The notes: a model not told the origin generated them from the sequence alone. Shown: positions 1-6,038, counted from the stretch's first letter. The stretch: DNA of 12,368 nt from an uncultured Clostridia bacterium (GCA_937891215.1 CALAEU010000086.1:1-12368); one strand, 5' to 3'. Numbers and translations are program-made.

Positions 1-1
1 A

Positions 2-40
2 GAAAAAGGCGGAATATTTGGGAAGAAGAAGAAAAAATAA
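2..40 (+). CDS. possible C-terminal tail of an upstream gene (5' truncated)
   Basis: The reading frame starting at base 2 encodes EKGGIFGKKKKK and then a TAA stop at 38-40. A glycine-containing turn followed by a run of lysines is a common end for bacterial cytosolic or membrane-associated proteins, and repeat-rich non-coding DNA begins straight after the stop, as expected past a gene end. Only 12 codons are visible, so no family can be named and chance cannot be excluded. Confidence 0.35.
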   Translation, partial: EKGGIFGKKKKK

Positions 41-41
41 T

Positions 42-69
42 TCGGAATGCGTAATGCGTAATTCGGAAT
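42..69. repeat. four tandem 7-bp repeats
   Basis: Four consecutive heptamers occur without gaps: TCGGAAT, GCGTAAT, GCGTAAT, TCGGAAT (consensus KCGKAAT). The block is flanked by AT-rich low-complexity DNA and lies between the putative end of the upstream gene and the hsdM promoter. Short GCGTAAT/TCGGAAT-type arrays are, to my knowledge, frequent in intergenic DNA of gut Clostridia. No function is visible. The unit is far too short for a CRISPR repeat. Confidence 0.7.
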
Positions 70-141
70 TGTCTTGAAATTAAAAATGAAAAATCAAGAA
101 TTAAAAATTTCGTGGCAAAGCCGATTATAATTATACTAACC

Positions 142-170
142 ACTGACTTACTGACCTACTGACTCACTGA
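142..170. repeat. 3.6 tandem copies of an 8-bp repeat (ACTGACYY)
   Basis: The units are ACTGACTT, ACTGACCT, ACTGACTC and a partial ACTGA. The array ends six bases before the -35 box of the hsdM promoter, so it could act as a binding region or change length by replication slippage. No role is proven. Confidence 0.75.
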
Positions 171-176
171 AATTCC

Positions 177-205
177 TTGAAAATTGTAAGAAATTGTAAT
201 ATAAT
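177..205 (+). promoter_or_regulatory. sigma-A promoter for the hsd operon
   Basis: TTGAAA (177-182) and a perfect TATAAT (200-205) are separated by 17 bases, followed by a leader of about 35 nt to the hsdM ATG. The spacer contains an imperfect 10-bp direct repeat (AAATTGTAAG at 181-190, AAATTGTAAT at 191-200). It is the only strong promoter seen before hsdM and probably drives hsdM through at least hsdS. Confidence 0.75.
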
Positions 206-247
206 ATACTATGTATAAGTTTATTCATTTGAAACGGAGAAATAAAA

Positions 248-1741
248 ATGTTTGAGGGCGAAATTAAATCAAAAATTGATAAAATCTGGGACACAATCTG
301 GACTGGCGGTATATCTTCACCAACAAGTGTGCTTGAACAAATTACATATTTAATGTTTATGAAACTTCTTGATGATAATGAAATCAAAAAAGAGGGTAAT
401 GCCGCTTTGTTAGAAATTGAATATAAAAGTAAAATTTTTAAAAGTGGCGAATTTACTCCTGACGAGGGTAAAACAAGCATTCCTTATAGTGAACTCCGTT
501 GGAGTAAGTTCCATAATGACGAGCCAACTGTAATGTTTGATACCGTAAGAAATTTTGTTTTTCCGTTTATTAAAACTGTAAACGGTGATGGTAAAGATAC
601 TGCTTTTTCTCGCTTTATGAGTGATGCTGTGTTTTTAATTCCAACTGCAAAGGTGCTTGCTGTTTGTGTCGATACTCTTAATGAAATTGATATGAGCAAT
701 AAAGACATTATGGGTGATGTTTACGAGTATTGCCTTAACAAAATGTCAAGTGCTGGTGATTTAGGTCAGTTCAGAACACCACGCCATATTGTAGATATGA
801 TGGTTGAACTTGTAAAGCCTATTGTAACCGATAAAATTTTAGACCCAGCAATGGGTAGTGCAGGTTTTCTTTTAGGTAGTGCAAAATATATTCAGAAAAA
901 TTTTGAAAAAGAGCTTATGCGAAAAGATGTTGCTGAGCATTACAACAAAACTATGTTCAGTGGTTTTGACACTGACCCCTCAATGCTTCGCATAGGTGCT
1001 ATGAATATGCTTCTTCATGGTGTAGAAGAACCAGAAATTGAGCGTCAGGATTCACTTTCTGATGATAACACTGTTCGTGATGAATATTCACTTATTCTTG
1101 CAAACCCACCTTTTAAAGGTAGTGTGTTCCCTGAAGATATAAGTAAAGATATTCTTGCACTTTGCAAAACAAAGAAGACAGAGCTTTTATTCCTTGCCTT
1201 GTTTATAAAGTCACTCAGAATGGGTGGCAGATGTGCTTGTATTGTTCCTGATGGTGTTCTTTTTGGTTCATCTACTGCACATAAAGCTATAAGAAAAGAA
1301 CTTATTGAAAATAACTGTTTACAAGCTGTTATTTCAATGCCGAGTGGTGTTTTTAAACCTTATGCTGGTGTTTCAACTGCTGTGCTTATGTTTAAAAGAG
1401 AACCGGCAGGCACAAAAGATGTCTGGTTTTACGATATGCAGGCGGATGGTCTTTCACTTGACGATAAGCGTACACCTGTAACAGAAAACGATATACCAGA
1501 TATTATTGAGCGTTTTAATAACCTCGAAAAAGAAAAAGACAGAGAAAGAACAGAAAAATCTTTCTTTGTACCAAAAGATGAAATTGTCGGTAACGATTAC
1601 GACCTTTCTATAAATAAATATAAAAAGACAGAGTACAAGCCTATAGAGTACCCAAGCACTGCTGAAATTTTAGCAGACTTGAATGAACTTGAAATTGAAA
1701 TTACAAAAGGGCTTGCCGAATTGGAGGAAATGTTGAAATGA
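248..1741 (+). CDS. hsdM: Type I restriction-modification DNA methyltransferase subunit (HsdM)
   Basis: This is the modification subunit of a Type I R-M enzyme. With HsdS it transfers a methyl group from S-adenosylmethionine to adenine N6 in a bipartite target, and it is also part of the HsdR2M2S1 nuclease. The 497-aa length is normal for the family. The first 130 residues resemble the helical HsdM N-terminal domain. GQFRTPRH (173-180) precedes the N6-methyltransferase core, where DPAMGSAGFL (199-208) is SAM motif I and NPPF (286-289) is catalytic motif IV. Motif I has AMGSA where DPACGTGGF is more usual; this looks like a tolerated variant, not an inactivating change. The start has GGAGA eight bases upstream. 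The stop overlaps the next start (ATGA at 1738-1741), so the following gene is translationally coupled. Leucine is coded mostly by CTT, as in hsdR. Confidence 0.96.
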   Translation: MFEGEIKSKIDKIWDTIWTGGISSPTSVLEQITYLMFMKLLDDNEIKKEGNAALLEIEYKSKIFKSGEFTPDEGKTSIPYSELRWSKFHNDEPTVMFDTVRNFVFPFIKTVNGDGKDTAFSRFMSDAVFLIPTAKVLAVCVDTLNEIDMSNKDIMGDVYEYCLNKMSSAGDLGQFRTPRHIVDMMVELVKPIVTDKILDPAMGSAGFLLGSAKYIQKNFEKELMRKDVAEHYNKTMFSGFDTDPSMLRIGAMNMLLHGVEEPEIERQDSLSDDNTVRDEYSLILANPPFKGSVFPEDISKDILALCKTKKTELLFLALFIKSLRMGGRCACIVPDGVLFGSSTAHKAIRKELIENNCLQAVISMPSGVFKPYAGVSTAVLMFKREPAGTKDVWFYDMQADGLSLDDKRTPVTENDIPDIIERFNNLEKEKDRERTEKSFFVPKDEIVGNDYDLSINKYKKTEYKPIEYPSTAEILADLNELEIEITKGLAELEEMLK

Positions 1742-2331
1742 TATTCAACTTTGGCAATATGACATTTTCAGATGAAGATTGGAAATATATCATTCTGCAA
1801 TATCTCAAAGAGTGGACAGAAACACCACTAACTACCAACGATGGATATGATATTGAAGAATTAAAGTTTTTCGATGGTTTTATCGGAACATTATTAAAAC
1901 AAACCGAAGCTCTTATGTCAGAATACCCGTCTTTTTTGGATAAAGAGTTTGTGGATTCATGGAAATATCAAGGAAAGTTATATCGTGTAATACACCCACA
2001 TTATGTATTTGATGATGGCGTTATAGAACCTCGTACCATTATGCCTGAAGTTAATTATCACAGAATGATTACCCATTGGACAAGCGACTACACATTTTCC
2101 GGATTAATGTATAAATTATCGCCTGATGAAAAGTACATAATTTTAGAAGCTGACACAGGCGAGCATTTAGCTTTTGATGTTAATAAATTTAGAAAAGCCA
2201 ACAACGCCGAAGAACGATATACACAAGGAGAAGATGAAATTATCTTTCCCATGTATAAAGAATGTATCAAAGAATATCGTATGACAATTAATGAATTTAT
2301 AGAAATGAAAGAACAAGAGGAGAAAGAATGA
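1738..2331 (+). CDS. uncharacterised protein, possible ADP-ribosyltransferase-fold accessory gene
   Basis: This 197-aa soluble protein is not a known Type I R-M subunit. I do not recognise it by overall sequence, but the middle and C-terminal half follow the layout of R-S-E class ADP-ribosyltransferases. A helical N-terminus leads into GKLYR (arginine 83), then HWTSD (T115, S116) before a hydrophobic strand at about 131-137, then QGEDEIIF with an E-x-E pair (E165, E167). In that family the arginine and serine/threonine position NAD+, and the final glutamate is catalytic. The assignment is inference from motif order and spacing; no signal peptide or membrane segment is present. It has ATGA overlaps with both hsdM and the membrane-protein gene, and GGAGG at 1723-1727 serves its start. 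Close coupling implies co-expression with the methylase. If enzymatic, it may modify a host or phage target, or regulate the R-M complex. Confidence 0.5.
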   Translation: MIFNFGNMTFSDEDWKYIILQYLKEWTETPLTTNDGYDIEELKFFDGFIGTLLKQTEALMSEYPSFLDKEFVDSWKYQGKLYRVIHPHYVFDDGVIEPRTIMPEVNYHRMITHWTSDYTFSGLMYKLSPDEKYIILEADTGEHLAFDVNKFRKANNAEERYTQGEDEIIFPMYKECIKEYRMTINEFIEMKEQEEKE

Positions 2332-2933
2332 GTTTATTTGGTAAGGATACCTACAACTATATAAACAATGAGATTGATTACAAGAAAATAACAGATGCTA
2401 TCGTAGAAGCAAAAGCGGTTGAAGAAAACATTGTCAAAGAACAGATAGAAAAAGATAAACAAGCTCTAATAAAGAAAAGACTGAAAAATTTAAATGTAGA
2501 GAACTGTTTTGATGAAAACGGAAACCTTAAAAATATACGTTCAGCTTTAAAATTTTGTTGGAATTTTATGAGAGCAAAAGAAGACAAACTAAAAAACATA
2601 AGCATGTTAAGTGAAGTAGTTAATGGCTTGGTTGCAGTCTTCTTCGGATTAGTAGAATGGATCTTATATGCAATATCACTATTTCTCATCAATGGCGGTG
2701 CATTGTACTATAGTTATAAATGTATTCTTGCAAATTCAGCTTTTAGTATTTGGCACTTTTGTTCTTTTTTGGTAGATGCTTTATTTGGCATACTTTTATT
2801 TGTGTTTGCACGAATGATTATAAGATTGTTGAAAATAGAGTGTTTGAACAATAAAGATTTTAATTATATGTTAAACTTTTTTGCAGTGATTATTGCAGTG
2901 ATTGCAATAATTGTTTCTGTTGTTGTGAGGTGA
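2328..2933 (+). CDS. small membrane protein with cytosolic charged N-terminal domain
   Basis: The 201-aa protein has two parts. Residues 1-95 are highly charged and helical (many Lys/Glu, likely coiled coil). Residues 100-201 contain three hydrophobic segments: about 101-128, 141-165 and a strongly hydrophobic tail at about 182-200 ending in VVVR. No family is recognised and no catalytic motif is seen. The start overlaps the previous stop (ATGA, 2328-2331) with AGAGGAG just upstream, and hsdS begins four bases after its stop, so it is embedded in the hsd transcript. Its partner is probably the adjacent ART-like protein. It could anchor that protein to the membrane, act as an immunity or antitoxin-type partner, or be a membrane-perturbing effector. 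The sequence does not choose between these. Confidence 0.8.
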   Translation: MSLFGKDTYNYINNEIDYKKITDAIVEAKAVEENIVKEQIEKDKQALIKKRLKNLNVENCFDENGNLKNIRSALKFCWNFMRAKEDKLKNISMLSEVVNGLVAVFFGLVEWILYAISLFLINGGALYYSYKCILANSAFSIWHFCSFLVDALFGILLFVFARMIIRLLKIECLNNKDFNYMLNFFAVIIAVIAIIVSVVVR

Positions 2934-2937
2934 GATA

Positions 2938-4095
2938 ATGGCACGACTTGGTGATATATGCAACATACTTAATGGTTATGCCTTTAAAAGCGAAGATTAC
3001 ATATCATCTGGTATTCGTATTATACGAATTGCAAATGTTCAAAAAGGCTATATAGAAGATTCTACTCCCGCATTTTATCCTATAGATACACCCAACATCG
3101 GAAAGTATATGCTTCTTGAAAATGATTTGCTTGTATCTCTCACAGGTAATGTTGGTCGCGTTGCTTTACTAAAAAAAGAATTTCTCCCAGCTGCCCTTAA
3201 TCAGCGTGTTGCTTGTATAAGAATTAAAGACGGTGCTCCATACGATAAATCTTTTGTGTATTGCTGTCTAAATTCTGATTTCTTTGAAAATAAATGTATC
3301 CAATCAGCCAAAGGTGTTGCACAAAAAAACATGAGCACTGAATGGTTAAAAGAATATGAAATTCCAGATTTAAGCTTAGAAAAGCAACGAAAAATTGCAA
3401 CTGTACTCAACAAGCTTTCTGATTTAATTAACTTCCGCCAACAACAACTTTCCAAACTTGATGAACTCGTTAAATCCCGATTTGTCGAGATGTTTGGTGA
3501 TGTAATTAGAAATGATAAAGGTTGGAAACAATGTCGTTTTTCAGATATCACTACTTCAAGACTTGGCAAAATGCTGGATGCAAAACAGCAAACAGGAAAA
3601 TGCAGTTATCCGTATTTAGCAAATTTCAATGTGCAATGGTTCAGATTTGAGCTCGATAAACTTAATGTTATGGACTTTAATGAGGAAGACCGAAAAGAAT
3701 TTGAATTGATAGCTGGTGACTTGCTTGTGTGTGAGGGCGGTGAAATTGGTCGTTGTGCTGTTTGGCGTAATGAGTTACAACCTTGTTTTTTTCAGAAAGC
3801 GTTACATCGTGTTCGTTGTAATCAAGATATAGTTAAGCCTGACTATTTAGCATACTGGTTTAAGTATAATTGTGAACATGGCGGTTTTTCTGATATCGAG
3901 GGAGCCAAAGCAACTATTGCGCATTTAACAGGTGAAAAATTAAAATGTTTGAGGGTAACTGTTCCACCAATTGGACTTCAAAATGAGTTTGCTAACTTTG
4001 TTGAACAAATCGACAAATCAAAATTGTCAATACAACAAAGTCTCGAAAAACTCGAAACACTAAAAAAATCATTAATGCAACAATATTTTCGATAA
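2938..4095 (+). CDS. hsdS: Type I restriction-modification specificity subunit (HsdS)
   Basis: HsdS recognises the two half-sites of the bipartite DNA target for both methylation and cleavage. The 385-aa protein has the usual two-repeat design. Target recognition domain 1 starts at once (ARLGDICNILNGYAFKS, residues 2-18). A conserved helical spacer follows from about 143 (SLEKQRKIA at 146-154), ending in MFGD (185-188). Target recognition domain 2 spans about 195-340. The second conserved helix starts at PPIGLQNEF (343-351) and runs to LMQQYFR at the C-terminus. Both domains look intact, so the subunit should be functional. GAGGTGA overlapping the previous stop provides the RBS. The last 39 bases of coding sequence before the final codon are duplicated about 620 bp downstream. 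Confidence 0.95.
   Translation: MARLGDICNILNGYAFKSEDYISSGIRIIRIANVQKGYIEDSTPAFYPIDTPNIGKYMLLENDLLVSLTGNVGRVALLKKEFLPAALNQRVACIRIKDGAPYDKSFVYCCLNSDFFENKCIQSAKGVAQKNMSTEWLKEYEIPDLSLEKQRKIATVLNKLSDLINFRQQQLSKLDELVKSRFVEMFGDVIRNDKGWKQCRFSDITTSRLGKMLDAKQQTGKCSYPYLANFNVQWFRFELDKLNVMDFNEEDRKEFELIAGDLLVCEGGEIGRCAVWRNELQPCFFQKALHRVRCNQDIVKPDYLAYWFKYNCEHGGFSDIEGAKATIAHLTGEKLKCLRVTVPPIGLQNEFANFVEQIDKSKLSIQQSLEKLETLKKSLMQQYFR
4051..4089 (+). repeat. hsdS 3'-end direct repeat, copy 1
   Basis: This segment encodes the LETLKKSLMQQYF end of hsdS. It matches 4675-4712 with two substitutions and a one-base difference in an A-run (seven versus six), including an uninterrupted identical stretch of 21 bases at the right end. 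It forms the left border of a segment containing one whole accessory gene. Confidence 0.9.
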
Positions 4096-4100
4096 AGGAG
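4094..4100 (+). promoter_or_regulatory. ribosome binding site that selects a TTG start
   Basis: AAAGGAG directly abuts an ATG at 4101, leaving no spacer, but lies nine bases from an in-frame TTG at 4110. Initiation at the TTG is therefore better supported. Confidence 0.65.
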
Positions 4101-4109
4101 ATGCGTAAA

Positions 4110-4667
4110 TTGAAAAACAACGATTTTATACAAATGGTTTCAGACGATATAAAAAGGTGTGAGGAAGTTATATCGTCTGGACAAAATGTTAATTCTCTTT
4201 TGAATGAATTAGTGGGCAAATATTCAAAAGTTTCCCATAACTTTCCTGATATTGAAATGAATGCATTGTTATTCAAAATGCATCCTAATGTACCCAAAGA
4301 AAACCTACAAACAATTCAAGGATTTTTAAAAGCTTACTTATTAAATAATTGTGAAGATTATCGATTTGACGATACAAAGAGTACGGGAATTAATGTAATT
4401 ACAAACATAACTAATACAAACGAAAATAATGTGAAAATTGAAAGTTTTTCAGAGGTGAAAAGCAAAGTTGAAAATATGACCTCTTTGCCAGATGAAGAAA
4501 TAGAGGAAATATTATCTAAAATTAACGAACTCGAAAACATTGTAAATTCAACTGATAGAAAAACTAAAAAATGGGAAAATGCAAAAGATATTATTAAATG
4601 GGTTGCAGATAAAGGTGTTGATGTAGGTACAGCTTTGTTGCCTATAATTTTACAAATAGGACAATAA
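4110..4667 (+). CDS. uncharacterised accessory protein with hydrophobic C-terminal tail (AbiTii-like tail)
   Basis: The product is 185 aa from the TTG at 4110 (188 aa if the upstream ATG at 4101 is used). The N-terminal part (about 1-85) is mainly helical. The middle has an Asn/Thr-rich linker (INVITNITNTNENN). An acidic helix or coiled coil then leads to a tail, KWENAKDIIKWVADKGVD followed by a hydrophobic LLPIIL segment. From memory, WxxxxxxIKWxxDKGVDVxxxLLPxIL tails occur in AbiTii-related and other defence-associated proteins; that resemblance is an impression, not a search result. No catalytic motif is visible. The gene follows hsdS by a few bases and is sandwiched between two copies of the hsdS 3' end, so it is probably an inserted cassette. 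A role in phage defence, or as a regulator of the R-M complex, is inferred from context only. Confidence 0.75.
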   Translation: MKNNDFIQMVSDDIKRCEEVISSGQNVNSLLNELVGKYSKVSHNFPDIEMNALLFKMHPNVPKENLQTIQGFLKAYLLNNCEDYRFDDTKSTGINVITNITNTNENNVKIESFSEVKSKVENMTSLPDEEIEEILSKINELENIVNSTDRKTKKWENAKDIIKWVADKGVDVGTALLPIILQIGQ

Positions 4668-4674
4668 AAAAAGT

Positions 4675-4718
4675 CTTGAAATACTAAAAAATCATTAATG
4701 CAACAATATTTTGGGTGA
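4675..4718 (+). pseudogene. remnant of an hsdS 3' end (direct repeat copy 2)
   Basis: The 3' part of this stretch translates as SLMQQYFG and then TGA (4716-4718), matching the SLMQQYFR end of the intact hsdS. The A-run is one base shorter than in hsdS, so the upstream LETLKK codons are out of frame. It starts eight bases after the stop of the preceding gene. The following GCGGATG and AAAAACA (4719-4731) still resemble the RBS/start region after the intact hsdS, so the homology may extend slightly. It looks like debris of an hsdS duplication or of gene insertion next to hsdS. Confidence 0.85.
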
Positions 4719-4734
4719 GCGGATGAAAAACACT

Positions 4735-4778
4735 AAAATGACACGAAAATGACATGAAAATTACATTTTTATGACATT
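4735..4778. repeat. four imperfect 11-bp tandem repeats upstream of an internal promoter
   Basis: The units are AAAATGACACG (4735-4745), AAAATGACATG (4746-4756), AAAATTACATT (4757-4767) and TTTATGACATT (4768-4778). An 11-bp period puts each unit on the same face of the helix, as in many operators. The array runs directly into the putative -35 box at 4777. The protein that might bind it is unknown. Confidence 0.6.
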
Positions 4779-4805
4779 GCTATATGTTGGGTGATTAATT
4801 ATAAT
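4777..4805 (+). promoter_or_regulatory. probable internal promoter for the small ORF, HEPN gene and hsdR
   Basis: A perfect TATAAT (4800-4805) lies 17 bases from TTGCTA (4777-4782, four of six matches to TTGACA). It is placed correctly, about 25 bases before the 58-aa gene's start codon. The gap it sits in (4668-4829) is the largest inside the hsd locus, which supports a second transcription start. Confidence 0.5.
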
Positions 4806-4815
4806 TGAAGATGAT

Positions 4816-4820
4816 AGGAG
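4816..4820 (+). promoter_or_regulatory. ribosome binding site that selects the start of the 58-aa gene
   Basis: AGGAG abuts an ATG at 4821, which is too close for initiation, but is nine bases from the in-frame ATG at 4830. The second ATG is the likely start. Confidence 0.65.
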
Positions 4821-4829
4821 ATGAAAATT

Positions 4830-5006
4830 ATGCAAGGAATAGAATTTAAAGTTGATGTTGAACCAAAAGATAATTATGAAAAAGCGAAAAAATTGTTGTT
4901 AGAAACAGATAAAGCGATTCAAGCACTAACACCACAGCAACTTCAAAAACTTTGTCTTGAGTTCATGCAATATAAAAGCATATACAATTTGTATCAAATG
5001 ATGTAG
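4830..5006 (+). CDS. 58-aa hypothetical protein preceding the HEPN gene
   Basis: The product is a short, soluble, charged protein. A beta-like start (GIEFKVDVEP) is followed by two probable amphipathic helices (NYEKAKKLLLETDKAIQAL, then TPQQLQKLCLEFMQYKSIYN). No known family is recognised. It has an AGGAG site at ideal spacing, follows a probable promoter and repeat array, and ends 39 bases before the HEPN gene, which has its own strong AGGGAGG site. Size and position fit an antitoxin or a small regulator of the following gene, but no DNA-binding motif is clear. It could instead start at 4821 (61 aa). Confidence 0.65.
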   Translation: MQGIEFKVDVEPKDNYEKAKKLLLETDKAIQALTPQQLQKLCLEFMQYKSIYNLYQMM

Positions 5007-5045
5007 AAAAATTTAATTCGAGAAAATACTTTTAGGGAGGTAAAT

Positions 5046-6038
5046 ATGTTATCTCAAGTATCTTACATACTTAAAAGTAAGAATAATGTTAATTCGTCAG
5101 TAAATGAAGTCGAAAACAAAGAAAGGCAAAACATTGTTTTAAGCACATGGACATTTAAAAAGGCTTTGTTGTGTCATTTAGGAATAACAGATGAGCAATG
5201 TACGATAGAGGATTTGGGTTCTATCATAAACATTAACATCATAGACAAGACTTCTGTTTTAAATGGAATAAATATAACTGTCTATCAAACTCCAAGACTT
5301 CTTCTTTTAAGAGCATCAATAACTGGCAATAAAAAACAAAACATTTCTTTGTTAGAAACATTTGATAATATATTTTACAATAAAGTTTATGTTACTACTT
5401 ATTCTGGAAAACAGATTTGCTTAATTGATTCATATAATGTTATAAAAACTTACGATGATGTTTCAACGTATTACTGTAATTTGGTGTATCCATTATTAAA
5501 TGAATTTGATAGAAAAATGCGGTTACTACTATATAACACATATTATTTATTATATGGTGACGAATTTCCTCAAAAGTTTGATTATTACTCAAATGCAACT
5601 GGAGACAAATTAAATAAAAGAAAAAGTAAAGATAGTAATGAAACAAAATTTTGCTCGGATAATATTTTTTATGCATACGATTATTCTCAAATGATAGATA
5701 TTTTGTTTGGAAAAGACAATAACGAATCTATAAATAGCAAATCAGATTGGGACATGTTTTTTTCAGATAAAATTGATTTTCCGAATTGTGAGGAAGAGAT
5801 TAATGAAATAAAAAGATTAAGGAATAAAGTAGCTCATTGTAAATTATTTCCAAAATCAGATTATAAAAGATTAGAGTATTTGCTAACCAAATATAACAAA
5901 GCTCTTGATAAAGCAATAGAGCTAACATATTCAAAAGACTTTGCCAAAGAGTATATTTCATCAGTAAAAAATACACTTGAGCAAATGTCTTATAAACTAG
6001 ATGAGTTGTTTAAGATTTTACAGGAGGTATCTCCATGA
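5046..6038 (+). CDS. HEPN-motif protein, putative RNase, coupled to hsdR
   Basis: The 330-aa cytosolic protein has two apparent parts. Residues about 30-145 look alpha/beta with several hydrophobic strands and no recognised family. Residues about 150-325 are helical and carry the HEPN signature R-N-K-V-A-H (R259, H264: the R-x4-H motif). An upstream helix around NEFDRKMRLLLYN (152-164) fits the first HEPN core helix. HEPN domains with this motif are typically metal-independent RNases acting as toxins or anti-phage effectors; some lack activity and only bind. The stop overlaps the hsdR ATG (6035-6038), so the two are translationally coupled. The start has AGGGAGG five bases upstream. Its codon use is more AT-rich than hsdM or hsdR, with mostly TTA leucines and almost only AGA/AGG arginines, suggesting a separate origin. 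RNase activity is inferred from the motif. Confidence 0.8.
   Translation: MLSQVSYILKSKNNVNSSVNEVENKERQNIVLSTWTFKKALLCHLGITDEQCTIEDLGSIININIIDKTSVLNGINITVYQTPRLLLLRASITGNKKQNISLLETFDNIFYNKVYVTTYSGKQICLIDSYNVIKTYDDVSTYYCNLVYPLLNEFDRKMRLLLYNTYYLLYGDEFPQKFDYYSNATGDKLNKRKSKDSNETKFCSDNIFYAYDYSQMIDILFGKDNNESINSKSDWDMFFSDKIDFPNCEEEINEIKRLRNKVAHCKLFPKSDYKRLEYLLTKYNKALDKAIELTYSKDFAKEYISSVKNTLEQMSYKLDELFKILQEVSP

Noticed and set aside
42..170. Possible CRISPR array from the repeats near the left edge
   Set aside because: Units are 7 and 8 bp with no spacers, which is not CRISPR architecture.
148..480. Minus-strand reading frame across the hsdM promoter and 5' end
   Set aside because: It overlaps the strongly supported hsdM gene and its promoter and has no recognisable domain. 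It is a shadow frame, as are the other minus-strand frames under hsdS, hsdR and the GH98 gene.
199..1114. HsdM inactivation because SAM motif I reads DPAMGSAGF
   Set aside because: The Asp-Pro, both structurally placed small residues and the downstream NPPF motif are intact, so it looks like a functional variant.
2938..4718. Phase-variable hsdS inversion system
   Set aside because: The second hsdS sequence is only a ~40-bp 3' fragment in direct, not inverted, orientation, and no recombinase gene is present in the window.
4723..4752. Tiny ORF (ATG AAA AAC ...) after the hsdS remnant
   Set aside because: It has nine codons with a weak RBS and overlaps the 11-bp repeats. It may be a decayed copy of the start of the gene after hsdS, but it is not supportable as a gene.
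5046..6038. Assignment of the HEPN gene as prrC or rloC
   Set aside because: Position is similar, but there is no Walker A/ABC NTPase region and the 330-aa length does not accommodate the NTPase half of PrrC/RloC. Only the HEPN motif is shared.
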